Shown here in pieces: positions 45,321 to 53,045 of a DNA stretch of 64,000 bases. Where the stretch lies: the NCBI RefSeq assembly GCF_002237655.1, contig NZ_NOKT01000001.1:372001-436000 (forward strand), read 5' to 3'. The first letter of the stretch is position 1. Each line of letters starts with the position of its first letter. Both the position numbers and the translations under genes were made by a program. Under the pieces are notes generated by a model that did not search any database, was not told the DNA's origin, and worked only from the letters and a program-made list of their open reading frames with translations. The stretch comes from Streptomyces sp. XY006. GTDB taxonomy: Bacteria; Actinomycetota; Actinomycetes; Streptomycetales; Streptomycetaceae.

Positions 45321-46397
45321 ATGAGACCACGTTCGAAACTCCCCGCGCTGCTGCTCGGCACCGCACTTGTCGCCGGCGTCCTCGGCGTCGGCACCGTCGC
45401 CACGGCGGCCGGCCCCGACGCCCCGGCCGCCACGGTGGCCGGCCACGCCGGGCACACGATGGCGGTGTCGACCCGGGCGTCCGCCGACGACCCCGACGGC
45501 GACGGATACATACCGGCCGTGCCCCAGGTCACCGGCGTGACCCCGTCCACCGCGACCCCGCCGCCGCGCTACCACAAGGAGTTCCAGGCCAACTGCTCCG
45601 TCACGCACACCGCGCCGGACGACCCGATCATCTACCCGGGCCAGCCCGGCAAGTCCCACGACCACACCTTCATGGGCAACACCACGACCAACGCGGGCAG
45701 CACCACGGCGAGCCTCTACGGCGGGAACACCACCTGCAACGCGCCGGCCGACGCCTCCGCGTACTGGATGCCCTCGCTGTACAACGGGGACAGGAAGATC
45801 CTCCCCGTCGGCCCCCAGGTCATCTACTACAAGTCGGGCATCACCGACTACACGAGCGTGCGCCCGTTCCCCCGAGGGCTGCGCTACGTCGTCGGTGACC
45901 CCCTGCAGAGCGCCCAGCAGTTCCGCAGCCACAAGGGCTTCGTCGAGGGCTGGGAGTGCGGCGACAGCTTCTTCAACGTCGACTTCCCGGCCTCCTGCCC
46001 GAGCCGTCCCGACGTGCAGCTCAACATCCGTTTCCAGGCGCCCAGTTGCTGGGACGGCAAGTACCTCGACACCCCCGACCACAAGAGCCACATGGCCTAC
46101 CCGGTCGTGAAGCCCGGCACGAACGACAACATGTGCCCGGCCTCCCACCCGGTCGCCCTGCCGATGATCGAGTTCAAGATGGCCTTCCCGGTGAACGGCG
46201 ACATGAGCCAGGTCCGCCTGGCCAGCGGCCGCGGGTACTCCTTCCACTACGACTTCTTCAACGCCTGGGAGGAGCGGACCCTCAAGGCGCTGGTCGACCA
46301 CTGCATCGTCGGTGGCCTCCAGTGCGACACCCGCGGCTACGACCAGAACCACCCCGAGCGCGGAGCGGTGCTGAACGCCGACCACCGGCTGCCCTGA
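45321..46397 (+). CDS. Secreted DUF1996 protein
   Basis: 358 residues, ATG 45321 with AGGAGG. Signal peptide (KLPALLLGTALVAGVLGVGTVATAA). The mature part shows DUF1996: EFQANCSVTHTAPDDPIIYPGQPGKSHDHTFMGNTTTNAGSTTASL (His-Asp-His), NTTCNAPADASAYWMPSLYNG, RGLRYVVGDP and CPASHPVALPMIEFKMAFPV, with about eight cysteines likely forming disulphides. The SHDHTF motif looks like a metal site. Fungal and actinobacterial members are secreted and often found beside polysaccharide-degrading genes; no activity is established here. It ends the row of three secreted genes and a strong terminator follows. Confidence 0.9.
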   Translation: MRPRSKLPALLLGTALVAGVLGVGTVATAAGPDAPAATVAGHAGHTMAVSTRASADDPDGDGYIPAVPQVTGVTPSTATPPPRYHKEFQANCSVTHTAPDDPIIYPGQPGKSHDHTFMGNTTTNAGSTTASLYGGNTTCNAPADASAYWMPSLYNGDRKILPVGPQVIYYKSGITDYTSVRPFPRGLRYVVGDPLQSAQQFRSHKGFVEGWECGDSFFNVDFPASCPSRPDVQLNIRFQAPSCWDGKYLDTPDHKSHMAYPVVKPGTNDNMCPASHPVALPMIEFKMAFPVNGDMSQVRLASGRGYSFHYDFFNAWEERTLKALVDHCIVGGLQCDTRGYDQNHPERGAVLNADHRLP

Positions 46398-46414
46398 CCC
46401 GGCCGGAGGCCTCA

Positions 46415-46455
46415 GGGCCCGACGGCACCCGCGCGCCGCGGGTGCCGTCGGGCCC
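46415..46455. terminator. Strong bidirectional hairpin terminator
   Basis: Perfect 19-base arms (46415-46433 and 46437-46455) with a three-base loop, between the convergent DUF1996 and LacI genes. Confidence 0.92.
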
Positions 46456-46513
46456 GTGCGCCGTTCGTCGACGGTCCGGCGGGGCGGTCAGGCGCAGCGG
46501 TCAGACGCGGCGG

Positions 46514-47536
46514 TCAGGCGGAGTCGCGCACGACCAGTTCCGGAGCGAAGATCAGGGTGCGGGGTGCGGTGCGGATGCCCCGGACTTGTTCATCCAGCAT
46601 CCTGGCCATGGCCGCCGCCATGTCCTCCACCGGCTGGCGCACGGTGGTCAGCGGCGGCAGGCAGGTCACGGCGGCGCTCGAGTCGTCGAACCCGACGACG
46701 GCGACGTCCTCCGGGATGCGCCGGCCCGCGTCCCGCAGCACCTGGCAGGCGCCTTGAGCCATCAGGTCGTTGGCCGCGAACACGCCGTCCAGCGCGGGAT
46801 GGTCCCGCAACAGCGCGGCCATCGCGGCCGCCCCGCTGTCCAGGCTGAAGGACCCCTCGGCCGCGGGCACGTTGTCGTGGCCCGCCCGGGCCAGGGCGTC
46901 ACGGAATCCGGCGAGGCGTGCCCGTCCGGCCCGGACCTCCGGCGACGTGCAGATGGTCACCACGCGGCCGCAGCCGCGGGCCAGGAGACGCTCCCCGGCG
47001 AGCCGTCCCCCCGCGTAGTGGTCGAGGTCGACGTGGCTGACCGGTGTGTCGCGGGCGGGACGTGCGAACAGCACCGTCGGGACCCGGGCGGACAGGAGTA
47101 GCTCCGGCAGCGGGTCGTCCGGCTGGACGGACACCACCAGGGCGCCGTCGGCACTGCCCTGCCGCAGGTAGTCGACCACCTGCTCCCTGGCCACCGCCGA
47201 CTCCGCGAACAGCAGCACCGGTTGCAGGGCGCGTGCCCGGAGATACCCCACGACGCCGTCGACGACGCGCCCGAAGAACGGGTCGGCGAACACACGGCCG
47301 GCGAAGGCGTCGCCCGCGCCGGAGATGATGAGGGCCAGGCTTCCGGTGGGGTGCCGGGTGACCAGCGCTCGTGCCGCGCGGTTCGGCGTGTACCCGGTCC
47401 GTTCGATCGCGCTGCGGACCAGCTCCTGGATGCCGGGGTCGACGTTGCGCACACCGTTCACCACCCGCGACACGGTGGCGCGGGACACCCCCGCCTCGCG
47501 CGCGACGTCCTCGAGCGTCGGGGCCTGCCGCTTCAT
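46514..47536 (-). CDS. LacI-family repressor
   Basis: 340 residues. The N-terminal helix-turn-helix with hinge is PTLEDVAREAGVSRATVSRVVNGVRNVDPGIQELVRSAIERTGYTPNRAARALVTRHPTGSLALI. The C-terminal periplasmic-binding-like core has VPTVLFARPARDTPVSHVDLDHYAGGRLAGERLL and DGVFAANDLMAQGACQVLRDAGRRIPEDVAVVGFDDSSAAVTCLPPLTTVRQP. It would bind a sugar or oligosaccharide. It sits amid the discoidin-glycosidase genes and is the obvious candidate to use the CG-centred palindromes upstream of 40738 and 57131. The HTH recognition helix (SRATVSRVVN) is of the common type. Confidence 0.92.
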   Translation of the reverse strand: MKRQAPTLEDVAREAGVSRATVSRVVNGVRNVDPGIQELVRSAIERTGYTPNRAARALVTRHPTGSLALIISGAGDAFAGRVFADPFFGRVVDGVVGYLRARALQPVLLFAESAVAREQVVDYLRQGSADGALVVSVQPDDPLPELLLSARVPTVLFARPARDTPVSHVDLDHYAGGRLAGERLLARGCGRVVTICTSPEVRAGRARLAGFRDALARAGHDNVPAAEGSFSLDSGAAAMAALLRDHPALDGVFAANDLMAQGACQVLRDAGRRIPEDVAVVGFDDSSAAVTCLPPLTTVRQPVEDMAAAMARMLDEQVRGIRTAPRTLIFAPELVVRDSA

Positions 47537-47568
47537 GGGGGCACTCTAACCGCGGGCGTTCCCTCGGT

Positions 47569-47599
47569 GCGGGCCGGTGTGCCGGGCACGCCGGCCCGC
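47569..47599. terminator. Hairpin between I36-type inhibitor and LacI gene
   Basis: Arms GCGGGCCGG (47569-47577) and CCGGCCCGC (47591-47599) with a 13-base loop, downstream of the inhibitor gene. It likely terminates that transcript so that LacI has its own promoter. Confidence 0.6.
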
Positions 47600-47621
47600 G
47601 GCTGCGCGGCGGTTCAGCCGC

Positions 47622-47996
47622 TCAGCACTCACCCCGCCAGACGACGCGGGTGATGGTGAGTCCGGGCTCGGCGTTGGCCTTGTACCGGCCCGGGCCGGGG
47701 TTGTAGTGGAAGCAGTCCGTCGACGGCTGTCCGCCCAGGTACGACGTCACATCGACGTGATCGGCACCCGGGTAGACCACCCCGTTGTTGAAGATGGAGC
47801 CGACGCCGAGGCTCCCGGACCAGTTGCCCGCGACCCTGAGCAGCAGGGTCCCGGTCTGGTCGGGGCCGCTGTAGGCGCAGAAGTAGCCCTTCGGGCACCC
47901 CGGCGGATTGGGTTCCGCGGACGCGCCCGGTGCGGCCGCCAGCACAGCGGCGAATGCGGCGGCCATCACGGCACCGGCAGCGGTTCGTGTGCGCAT
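47622..47996 (-). CDS. Secreted peptidase-inhibitor I36-type protein
   Basis: 124 residues from ATG 47996. Signal peptide (GAVMAAAFAAVLAAAPGASA) and a ~95-residue mature domain: CPKGYFCAYSGPDQTGTLLLRVAGNWSGSLGVGSIFNNGVVYPGADHVDVT. The CPxGYFCxY/(W) start and N-G-VV... core are typical of the SMI/I36 and related beta-gamma-crystallin-like families of actinomycetes, with two cysteine pairs (C..C near the start, C..C near the end). Extracellular; metalloprotease inhibition is known for some relatives. Not part of an operon. Confidence 0.8.
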   Translation of the reverse strand: MRTRTAAGAVMAAAFAAVLAAAPGASAEPNPPGCPKGYFCAYSGPDQTGTLLLRVAGNWSGSLGVGSIFNNGVVYPGADHVDVTSYLGGQPSTDCFHYNPGPGRYKANAEPGLTITRVVWRGEC

Positions 47997-48187
47997 GCCC
48001 TTGTTCCCCCTGTTCTTGGTCGCGAACAGCGTCACGGTGGCGCACGTCGGCAGGCCGCCCTCGACGGCCACCCCGTGTCACACCCGTCGAACCTCGGCAC
48101 ATCTGCCACAGCTGTCCCGCACCCGGGGCTGCGGCAGTCCCGGACCGAAGTCGGGACCGAGCGTAGTCAGGAGGACCCGGTCCGCGG

Positions 48188-48271
48188 TCCTGACATCTGT
48201 CTGGATGCTTTGGTGTGAACCCGAGATGTCGTACGTGCGTTTGATGCGGCGCATCCGGGTCATCCGGATGC
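48188..48271. promoter_or_regulatory. Two dyads upstream of the orphan gas-vesicle-like gene
   Basis: First, TCCTGACATCTGTCTGGATGC at 48188-48208 carries a TGACA..TGTC dyad nearly identical to the one at 52752-52773. Second, an inverted repeat GCATCCGG (48251-48258) / CCGGATGC (48264-48271) with a five-base gap follows. Both lie within about 175 bases of the start at 48362. Confidence 0.6.
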
Positions 48272-48361
48272 CATGCCTGCCTCCCGGCGGGCAGAGCCGA
48301 CAGGGCCGAGCACGACAGGGCACATGCACAGAGACGACGGGTGAGACGAGGGGTGAGCGCG

Positions 48362-48748
48362 ATGACCGTCGCGGCACAGCAGGGAGGCGGGGGCGGTTCC
48401 AGCGGCCTCTACGACGTTCTGGAGCTCATCCTCGACCGCGGGCTGGTGATCGACGCGTTCGTGCGGGTCTCCCTCGTCGGTATCGAGATCCTCAAGATCG
48501 ACATACGGATCGTGGTGGCCAGCGTGGACACCTACCTGCGCTTCGCCGAAGCGTGCAACCGTCTCGACCTGGAGGCGGGACCGCGCAAGCCCGCCGGACT
48601 CACCGAACTGACGGGGAAGATCACCGAGTCCGGCGCCAAGGGCAAGACCAAGGGCGCACTGTCCGGTGCGGCGGAGACGATCGCCGACGCCTTCCAGCAG
48701 GCCCGTGACGAGGGCCGGGAACGCCAGGGCACACGGCGCAGCGGCTAG
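48362..48748 (+). CDS. Orphan GvpA/GvpJ-family gas vesicle protein
   Basis: 128 residues from ATG 48362 (GAGGGG nine to ten bases before; GTG 48341 is an alternative). The core LYDVLELILDRGLVIDAFVRVSLVGIEILKIDIRIVVASVDTYLRFAE matches the gas vesicle structural family (GvpA/GvpJ: L.evLd.iLdKGvvidaw.rvSLvGiellti.arvVvaSvdTYL.yae). The C-terminal extension (~55 residues, Lys/Gly/Ala-rich) is of the GvpJ/S kind. No other gvp gene is in the window: upstream is the LacI/inhibitor region and downstream is a convergent glucanase gene. A single gene cannot make a gas vesicle; a separate gvp cluster may exist elsewhere. Confidence 0.88.
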   Translation: MTVAAQQGGGGGSSGLYDVLELILDRGLVIDAFVRVSLVGIEILKIDIRIVVASVDTYLRFAEACNRLDLEAGPRKPAGLTELTGKITESGAKGKTKGALSGAAETIADAFQQARDEGRERQGTRRSG

Positions 48749-48820
48749 CCGGCGATCACGCCCCGCCGGCCGCGCACTTGGCGGCTCCGCTGCCGCGTGG
48801 AACGGGAACGATCTGAGCAG

Positions 48821-48859
48821 GCCTCCGGCCCCCCTCCGCTTCGGAGGGGGGCCGGAGGC
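48821..48859. terminator. Bidirectional hairpin terminator
   Basis: Perfect 18-base arms (48821-48838 and 48842-48859) with a three-base loop, between the convergent gvp-like gene and the GH87-like gene. Confidence 0.95.
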
Positions 48860-48866
48860 GCATGCC

Positions 48867-51800
48867 TCAGCGTCGCGCGCGGGCCGCGGACGCCCCGCTG
48901 GGCGTGCCGGTGATCGTGAACTGTGAGCCCGGCTCTATCAGTACGCTCCCTTCGGCCGAATCGATGATCGTCACGTTCGTCAGGGTGGCGCTGCCCCGGG
49001 CCCCGCTCATCGCGAGGATTCCGGAGCCGTTGTTGGAGCCGTCGATCCGGACATCGGTGATCTTCACACCCGGCATCGCGCCGCCCCCCGTCTTGAACTG
49101 GATGCCGTCGTACGTCGAGTCGAGGATCTCGGTGTCGCGGATGGTCACCCCCGGGATGTCCTGTCCCTGCGCGAAGAGGGTGATGGCGCCGAACTCCTGC
49201 GCCTCGTTCCAGAACGCGCCACCGGTGCGGTGCAGGGCGTTGCCGGAGATGAGGGTCTGCCCGGAGAACGGCAGGGGGTCGTGGTCGGTGGCGAGCATGA
49301 TGCCCGGGTAGTTCATCGTGTCGGCGATGACGTTGTTCTCGATCGTGTTGCCGTAACCGCCGTACACCGCCACGCCGTTGGCCCGCCACGGCAACTGGAT
49401 GGTGTTGTTGCGGAAGTGGTTGTCGTGGCCGATGTCCACCGAGGTGTCCTTCACGTACTTGCTCGACCAGACGGCGAGCGCGTCGTCTCCGGTGTTGCGG
49501 AACGAGGAGTTGTACACGGTGGAGTTGCGGGTGCCGTTGGCGAAGTTGATACCGTCGGCGTAGGTGTTGCGGATCCGTACGCCGGAGAACTCCAGCCCGT
49601 CGCCGGGCCCCCACAGTTCGGGGATGTTGGAGTAGTCGCGGCCGGCCCACACGCCGACGTTGGCGTGCTCGATCCACACGTTGCTGATCTTCGTGCCCTT
49701 GCCGAAGCGGCCGTTGAGGCCCACGCCGCCCTCGGCGTTGCCGTCGCCGCCGCGGATGGTGCCCGAGCCGAAGATGGCGATGTCGGAGATCTGCGTGTTG
49801 TGGTCGATGTCGAAGCCGAAGTTGCCCTCGTGCGGGTGGTTGATCCCGCCGGCCTGGTGCGGCGGGGTGAGCGTGTAGAGCTGGGAGTGCCACATGCCCG
49901 CACCCCGGATGGTCACGTCCCGGATGCCGACCTGGTTGAACTGGCCGCGGTTCAGCGGGTCGTCGGTGAGGATCTTCTGTTCCTGGCGCCACTGCCCGGC
50001 GGGGATCCACACACAGGGGATCCGGCCGTTCTGGTCGGCGGTGACCGCCCGCTGCAGCGCGTCGGTGTCGTCGAGTCCGTCGTTCGGGACGGCCCCGTAC
50101 TCGGTGATCGAGGTGCAGTCGGCAGGCTTCTCGGCCGGGGGTGCGACCTGCTCCAGGTCGACCAGGTCGATGACGTGGAACGCGGCGGTGTCCCCGGCGT
50201 CCCGCTGCAGCCGGAACCTGGTGCCGGCCGGGTAGGTCTGCGTCAGCAGGGCGTGCGACTCGTCGAAGAGCCGCCGGGCATCCCCGCCGGGGGTGTTGGT
50301 GAGGCCCTCCGGATCGTCGGTACTCCCGTACAGCCAGCTGTGCTTCGACGACAGCGTCAGCTTCCGTACGAAGGTGCCGTCGGCGTACAGGCTGATGGTG
50401 GCGTCCGCACCGCCGCCGCGCGCCGCGTCCGGAACGGAGTTGCGCACCACGATGGAGTTGGACGGCGCGGTCGAGGTGACTTCGACGAACTCTCCGGGCG
50501 CGTCGAGCCGGACGGACTCGCGGCCCGACGACTCGGTGGCGAAGTTGGTGTGCCCGAAGGTCCGCTTGGCGTCGGCGGTGAGCAGCGTGCCCTCGTAGCG
50601 GCCGTCCTCGGCCTCCAGTTCGGTGTAGGGGACGGCGGCACCCCGCCCGACCACCAGGGACTTGGTGAGCACGTTGTTGTTCTCGTTGGTCTCGTCGACG
50701 ACTCCGGTGGCGTCGGCGGTCGCGGCGAGCGTGACACCGCCGCTGGTCGCCCGCCACGTTCCGTCGATCGCCACGTTCACGGTGGCTCCGGCCGCCACCT
50801 GAGGAGTGGTGCCGTTGAGGGCGATGGAGCCGGCCTGCAGGCGGGTGACGGAGCCGCCGGCCGCCGCGGTGGTGCCGCGGTTGTGCACGGCCACGTTGAA
50901 GGAGACGGGTGAACCGGCGGCCGGGTTGGCCGGGTTGGTGGTGATGCCCTTGACTTCCAGGTCGGGACCCGGGGCACGGGCGACGACCAGCCGGGTCGCG
51001 GCGGTGCGGCTGTTGTTGCTGTCGTCGAGCTCGGCGACCGTGCCGCGCGGGTCGACCGCGGCGGAGACGGAGTAGTCGCCGGCCGGCCGGGTGCCCGCGG
51101 CGACGGCCACGGTGGTGGACGCACCCGGGTCGAGCGCGGGTACGTTCCCGCTGCCGGCGACCGTGCCCTCCAGACTGGCCTCGACGGTGGTGGCGGCCGA
51201 GCGGGCGGTGCCGGCGTTGCGGACGGTGGCGTTCAGGGTCACCGCGTCCCGCTCGGACGGCGCGGTGGGCGTCCAGTCCAGACCGGTGACGGTCAGGTCC
51301 GGTGCGGGCGCGGATGTTCCCACGACCTGGAACTCGGCGACCTGGCCGCCGGGAGCACCGGTGTTGGAGAAGAAGCGCAGCCGTACGTCGGACGCGCGGC
51401 CGGTGACCGGGATGGTCACGGAGTTGCTGTCACGGGACGGGCTGAACGCGTAGTCCGCGCGGTCCTTCAGCGAGGTGAAGCCGCTCGCGGACTGCTCACG
51501 GCCCAGCACCTGGATGCTCTGGGTCCGCGGCCCCCACACCTGGTCCGGGTTGAGCTTCACCACCACCGCTTCGAGGTCGGCGTCGGCTCCCAGCTTCACG
51601 GTGAGGTCGGAGGGGTGGCCGGCCGCCTCCCAGTAGGTGGACGTGGAGTCGTCGGTGGCGTTCGCGGCGACGAATTGGTGGACCGACGAGGTGGCTTCGA
51701 CCGGCTTGTTGCGGGCGAGGTTGGTGCCGGCGGGCGGGGGAGTGGTCCCGCCGTCGTCGCCGTGCACCTCCAGCTCGGAGAGCTGGGCCGCGTTCCAGCC

Positions 51801-52313
51801 GGTGTTCCCCGTGATGTGGACCCGGACGTAGCGCGTCTCGGTGGGGGAGGCGAGCTCGACCGGGACGATGTTGGCCCGGGCCGGGTCGAACGTCCGGTCC
51901 GTGGAGGCCGACAGCGCGCGGAAACCGGTGCCGTCGGTACTGCCCTGTAACGACAGCGTCTGCTTGCGGCTTTCCCAGGCGGCGGGCAGCTTGAGCACCA
52001 CCCGGTCGACCGTGCGGGTCGCCCCGAGGTCGACCTGGACCCACTGCGGGAAGGAGCCGGCCGGCCCCTCCCAGTAGGACGCCTGGACGCCGTCGGTGAC
52101 GTTCACGGCGGTGTACGGGCCGTTCGAGCCGCCCGCGGTGGCCGGACGGCCGAGTGCGAGGTTGGCGTCGGCAGCCGCCTCCGTCCGTCCGGTGTCATCG
52201 GGAACGGCGGCATGGGCGTGCGACGAGAAGGCCAGCGGACTCAGCCCGGCGGCCACGAGCGCGGCCATGACGGCACCGGTCACCGACCGGCGGCCGTGGG
52301 GTCTCCATCTCAT
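48867..52313 (-). CDS. Secreted GH87-like alpha-1,3-glucanase (mycodextranase/mutanase family), multi-domain
   Basis: 1148 residues from ATG 52313 (GAGG five to six bases upstream). Signal peptide with an RR-rich start (HGRRSVTGAVMAALVAAGLSPLAFSSHAHA). Two F5/8C domains (about 45-185 and 195-335; NLALGRPATAGGSNGPY and NLARNKPVEATSSVHQ), two CARDB-like spacers (about 340-560), a CBM6/35-like domain (about 565-720; YTELEAEDGRYEGTLLT) and a catalytic right-handed beta-helix (about 720-1120). The helix holds CTSITEYGAVPNDGLDDTDALQRAV and the Asp-rich motif YADGINFANGTRNSTVYNSSFRNTGDDALAVWSS (around 915-950), the site of the catalytic aspartates in GH87 enzymes. GH87 enzymes cut alpha-1,3-glucan, a fungal wall and biofilm polymer; that substrate is inferred. 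Confidence 0.87.
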   Translation of the reverse strand: MRWRPHGRRSVTGAVMAALVAAGLSPLAFSSHAHAAVPDDTGRTEAAADANLALGRPATAGGSNGPYTAVNVTDGVQASYWEGPAGSFPQWVQVDLGATRTVDRVVLKLPAAWESRKQTLSLQGSTDGTGFRALSASTDRTFDPARANIVPVELASPTETRYVRVHITGNTGWNAAQLSELEVHGDDGGTTPPPAGTNLARNKPVEATSSVHQFVAANATDDSTSTYWEAAGHPSDLTVKLGADADLEAVVVKLNPDQVWGPRTQSIQVLGREQSASGFTSLKDRADYAFSPSRDSNSVTIPVTGRASDVRLRFFSNTGAPGGQVAEFQVVGTSAPAPDLTVTGLDWTPTAPSERDAVTLNATVRNAGTARSAATTVEASLEGTVAGSGNVPALDPGASTTVAVAAGTRPAGDYSVSAAVDPRGTVAELDDSNNSRTAATRLVVARAPGPDLEVKGITTNPANPAAGSPVSFNVAVHNRGTTAAAGGSVTRLQAGSIALNGTTPQVAAGATVNVAIDGTWRATSGGVTLAATADATGVVDETNENNNVLTKSLVVGRGAAVPYTELEAEDGRYEGTLLTADAKRTFGHTNFATESSGRESVRLDAPGEFVEVTSTAPSNSIVVRNSVPDAARGGGADATISLYADGTFVRKLTLSSKHSWLYGSTDDPEGLTNTPGGDARRLFDESHALLTQTYPAGTRFRLQRDAGDTAAFHVIDLVDLEQVAPPAEKPADCTSITEYGAVPNDGLDDTDALQRAVTADQNGRIPCVWIPAGQWRQEQKILTDDPLNRGQFNQVGIRDVTIRGAGMWHSQLYTLTPPHQAGGINHPHEGNFGFDIDHNTQISDIAIFGSGTIRGGDGNAEGGVGLNGRFGKGTKISNVWIEHANVGVWAGRDYSNIPELWGPGDGLEFSGVRIRNTYADGINFANGTRNSTVYNSSFRNTGDDALAVWSSKYVKDTSVDIGHDNHFRNNTIQLPWRANGVAVYGGYGNTIENNVIADTMNYPGIMLATDHDPLPFSGQTLISGNALHRTGGAFWNEAQEFGAITLFAQGQDIPGVTIRDTEILDSTYDGIQFKTGGGAMPGVKITDVRIDGSNNGSGILAMSGARGSATLTNVTIIDSAEGSVLIEPGSQFTITGTPSGASAARARR

Positions 52314-52519
52314 GAGGTCCTCAGTTCCGTGGGATGCGGAGCGCGACTCGAGCAAGGCTTGTACGCAAATTCAGCGGATCAGTCGATTTTTTGCAGAAAC
52401 CTCGCCAACAGATTTCTAGCGCACCCCTGCTTTGTCAACGTCCCCGGAACATACGAAAGTTGCCCGCAAGCGACTTGCGTTCCTTGCGGCCACTTACGTC
52501 CCCTCTGAGGAGGGGATAC
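52314..52519. other. A/T-richer promoter region of the GH87-like gene and the small ORF
   Basis: 206 bases with local A/T stretches (CGATTTTTTGCAGAAACC). On the minus strand TTGACA (about 52435) is followed at about 14 bases by TAGAAA, a weak promoter match for the GH87 gene. A dyad CGCAAG-CGA-CTTGCG is at about 52466-52481 and could be an operator for either direction. Confidence 0.4.
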
Positions 52520-52666
52520 GTGAAACGGCACGGCAGTCCGCGGCTCTCCATCTGCAACTCGATGACGGATCGACGCAAAGGACCGCTCGGCAGGGAGGCG
52601 ATGAGCGCCTGCCGGTACAGGCTCGTGGACAACTCCGAGTACGGCGGCTTCTGGTACGGCAGCTGA
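52520..52666 (+). CDS. Small ORF, 48-residue peptide of unknown function
   Basis: GTG 52520 has an excellent GAGGAGG site (52507-52513) seven bases upstream, which is why I call this short frame. The peptide is basic, with two cysteines (SIC, SAC) and an aromatic-rich C-terminus ending NSEYGGFWYGS. No signal peptide. Internal ATGs at 52562 and 52601 (the latter with GGGAGGC right before it) could start shorter forms of 34 and 21 residues. It does not resemble any family I know. A RiPP precursor, a leader peptide or a stand-alone small protein are possible; nothing nearby encodes a modification enzyme. Confidence 0.45.
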   Translation: MKRHGSPRLSICNSMTDRRKGPLGREAMSACRYRLVDNSEYGGFWYGS

Positions 52667-52752
52667 GCGCTCGACGCGACGACGGCAGGCGAGGAGCGGC
52701 CGTACGAGAGGGGATGGTGGTCGGCGCGTACTGCGGTTGCGACCTGTCGAAT

Positions 52753-52768
52753 CCTGACATCTGTCAGG
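52753..52768. promoter_or_regulatory. Palindrome CCTGACA-TC-TGTCAGG
   Basis: A perfect interrupted palindrome (7-base arms, 2-base gap), about 65 bases before the 41-residue secreted peptide gene. The wider sequence TCCTGACATCTGTC recurs upstream of the gvp-like gene (48188), so one regulator may bind both. Confidence 0.65.
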
Positions 52769-52834
52769 GATGCGGCCCGTTCGGCGTGGTCTACGTTCGA
52801 GGCGCTCACTCGGGGATACGCCAAGGAGGAGACA

Positions 52835-52960
52835 GTGCGCAAAGCCGTTCTGGCCGCGTTCGTGGCCCTGGCGGCCGTGCTCGCGGTAGCACCGCTCGCC
52901 GGCGCCGAGCAGTCCCGGACTGTCGCATGCTGCGGTCCGACACCGCCCGGCTGGCCGTAA
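52835..52960 (+). CDS. Tiny secreted peptide (41 residues, Cys-Cys)
   Basis: GTG 52835 follows AAGGAGG (52823-52829) at a good distance. The translation is a clean signal peptide (VRKAVLAAFVALAAVLAVAPLAGA) and a mature peptide of only ~17 residues: EQSRTVACCGPTPPGWP. The neighbouring cysteines and the GPTPPGWP end are distinctive; no longer frame or partner gene is attached. It is too small for most gene finders. It could be a secreted signal, a metal-binding peptide or a short toxin-like product. It is followed by a strong terminator shared with the convergent GH2 gene, supporting a real transcription unit. Function unknown. Confidence 0.65.
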   Translation: MRKAVLAAFVALAAVLAVAPLAGAEQSRTVACCGPTPPGWP

Positions 52961-53004
52961 AGCGCTCATGAGCAGGCGTGTGCCGCCACGTCCGCCCGCG
53001 GAAA

Positions 53005-53039
53005 CCGTGTCCTGGCCCGGTAGACGGGCCAGGACACGG
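53005..53039. terminator. Bidirectional hairpin terminator
   Basis: Perfect 15-base arms CCGTGTCCTGGCCCG (53005-53019) and CGGGCCAGGACACGG (53025-53039) around GTAGA, between the tiny secreted peptide gene and the convergent GH2 gene. Confidence 0.93.
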
Positions 53040-53045
53040 GTGGTT

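Noticed and set aside
48362..48748. Part of a gas vesicle gene cluster
   Set aside because: No other gvp gene is found upstream or downstream; only one member is present.
52432..52971. 179-residue frame covering both tiny ORFs
   Set aside because: Long Arg/Ser-rich tail, no signal or domain, and it is out of frame with the two short ORFs that carry good ribosome sites.
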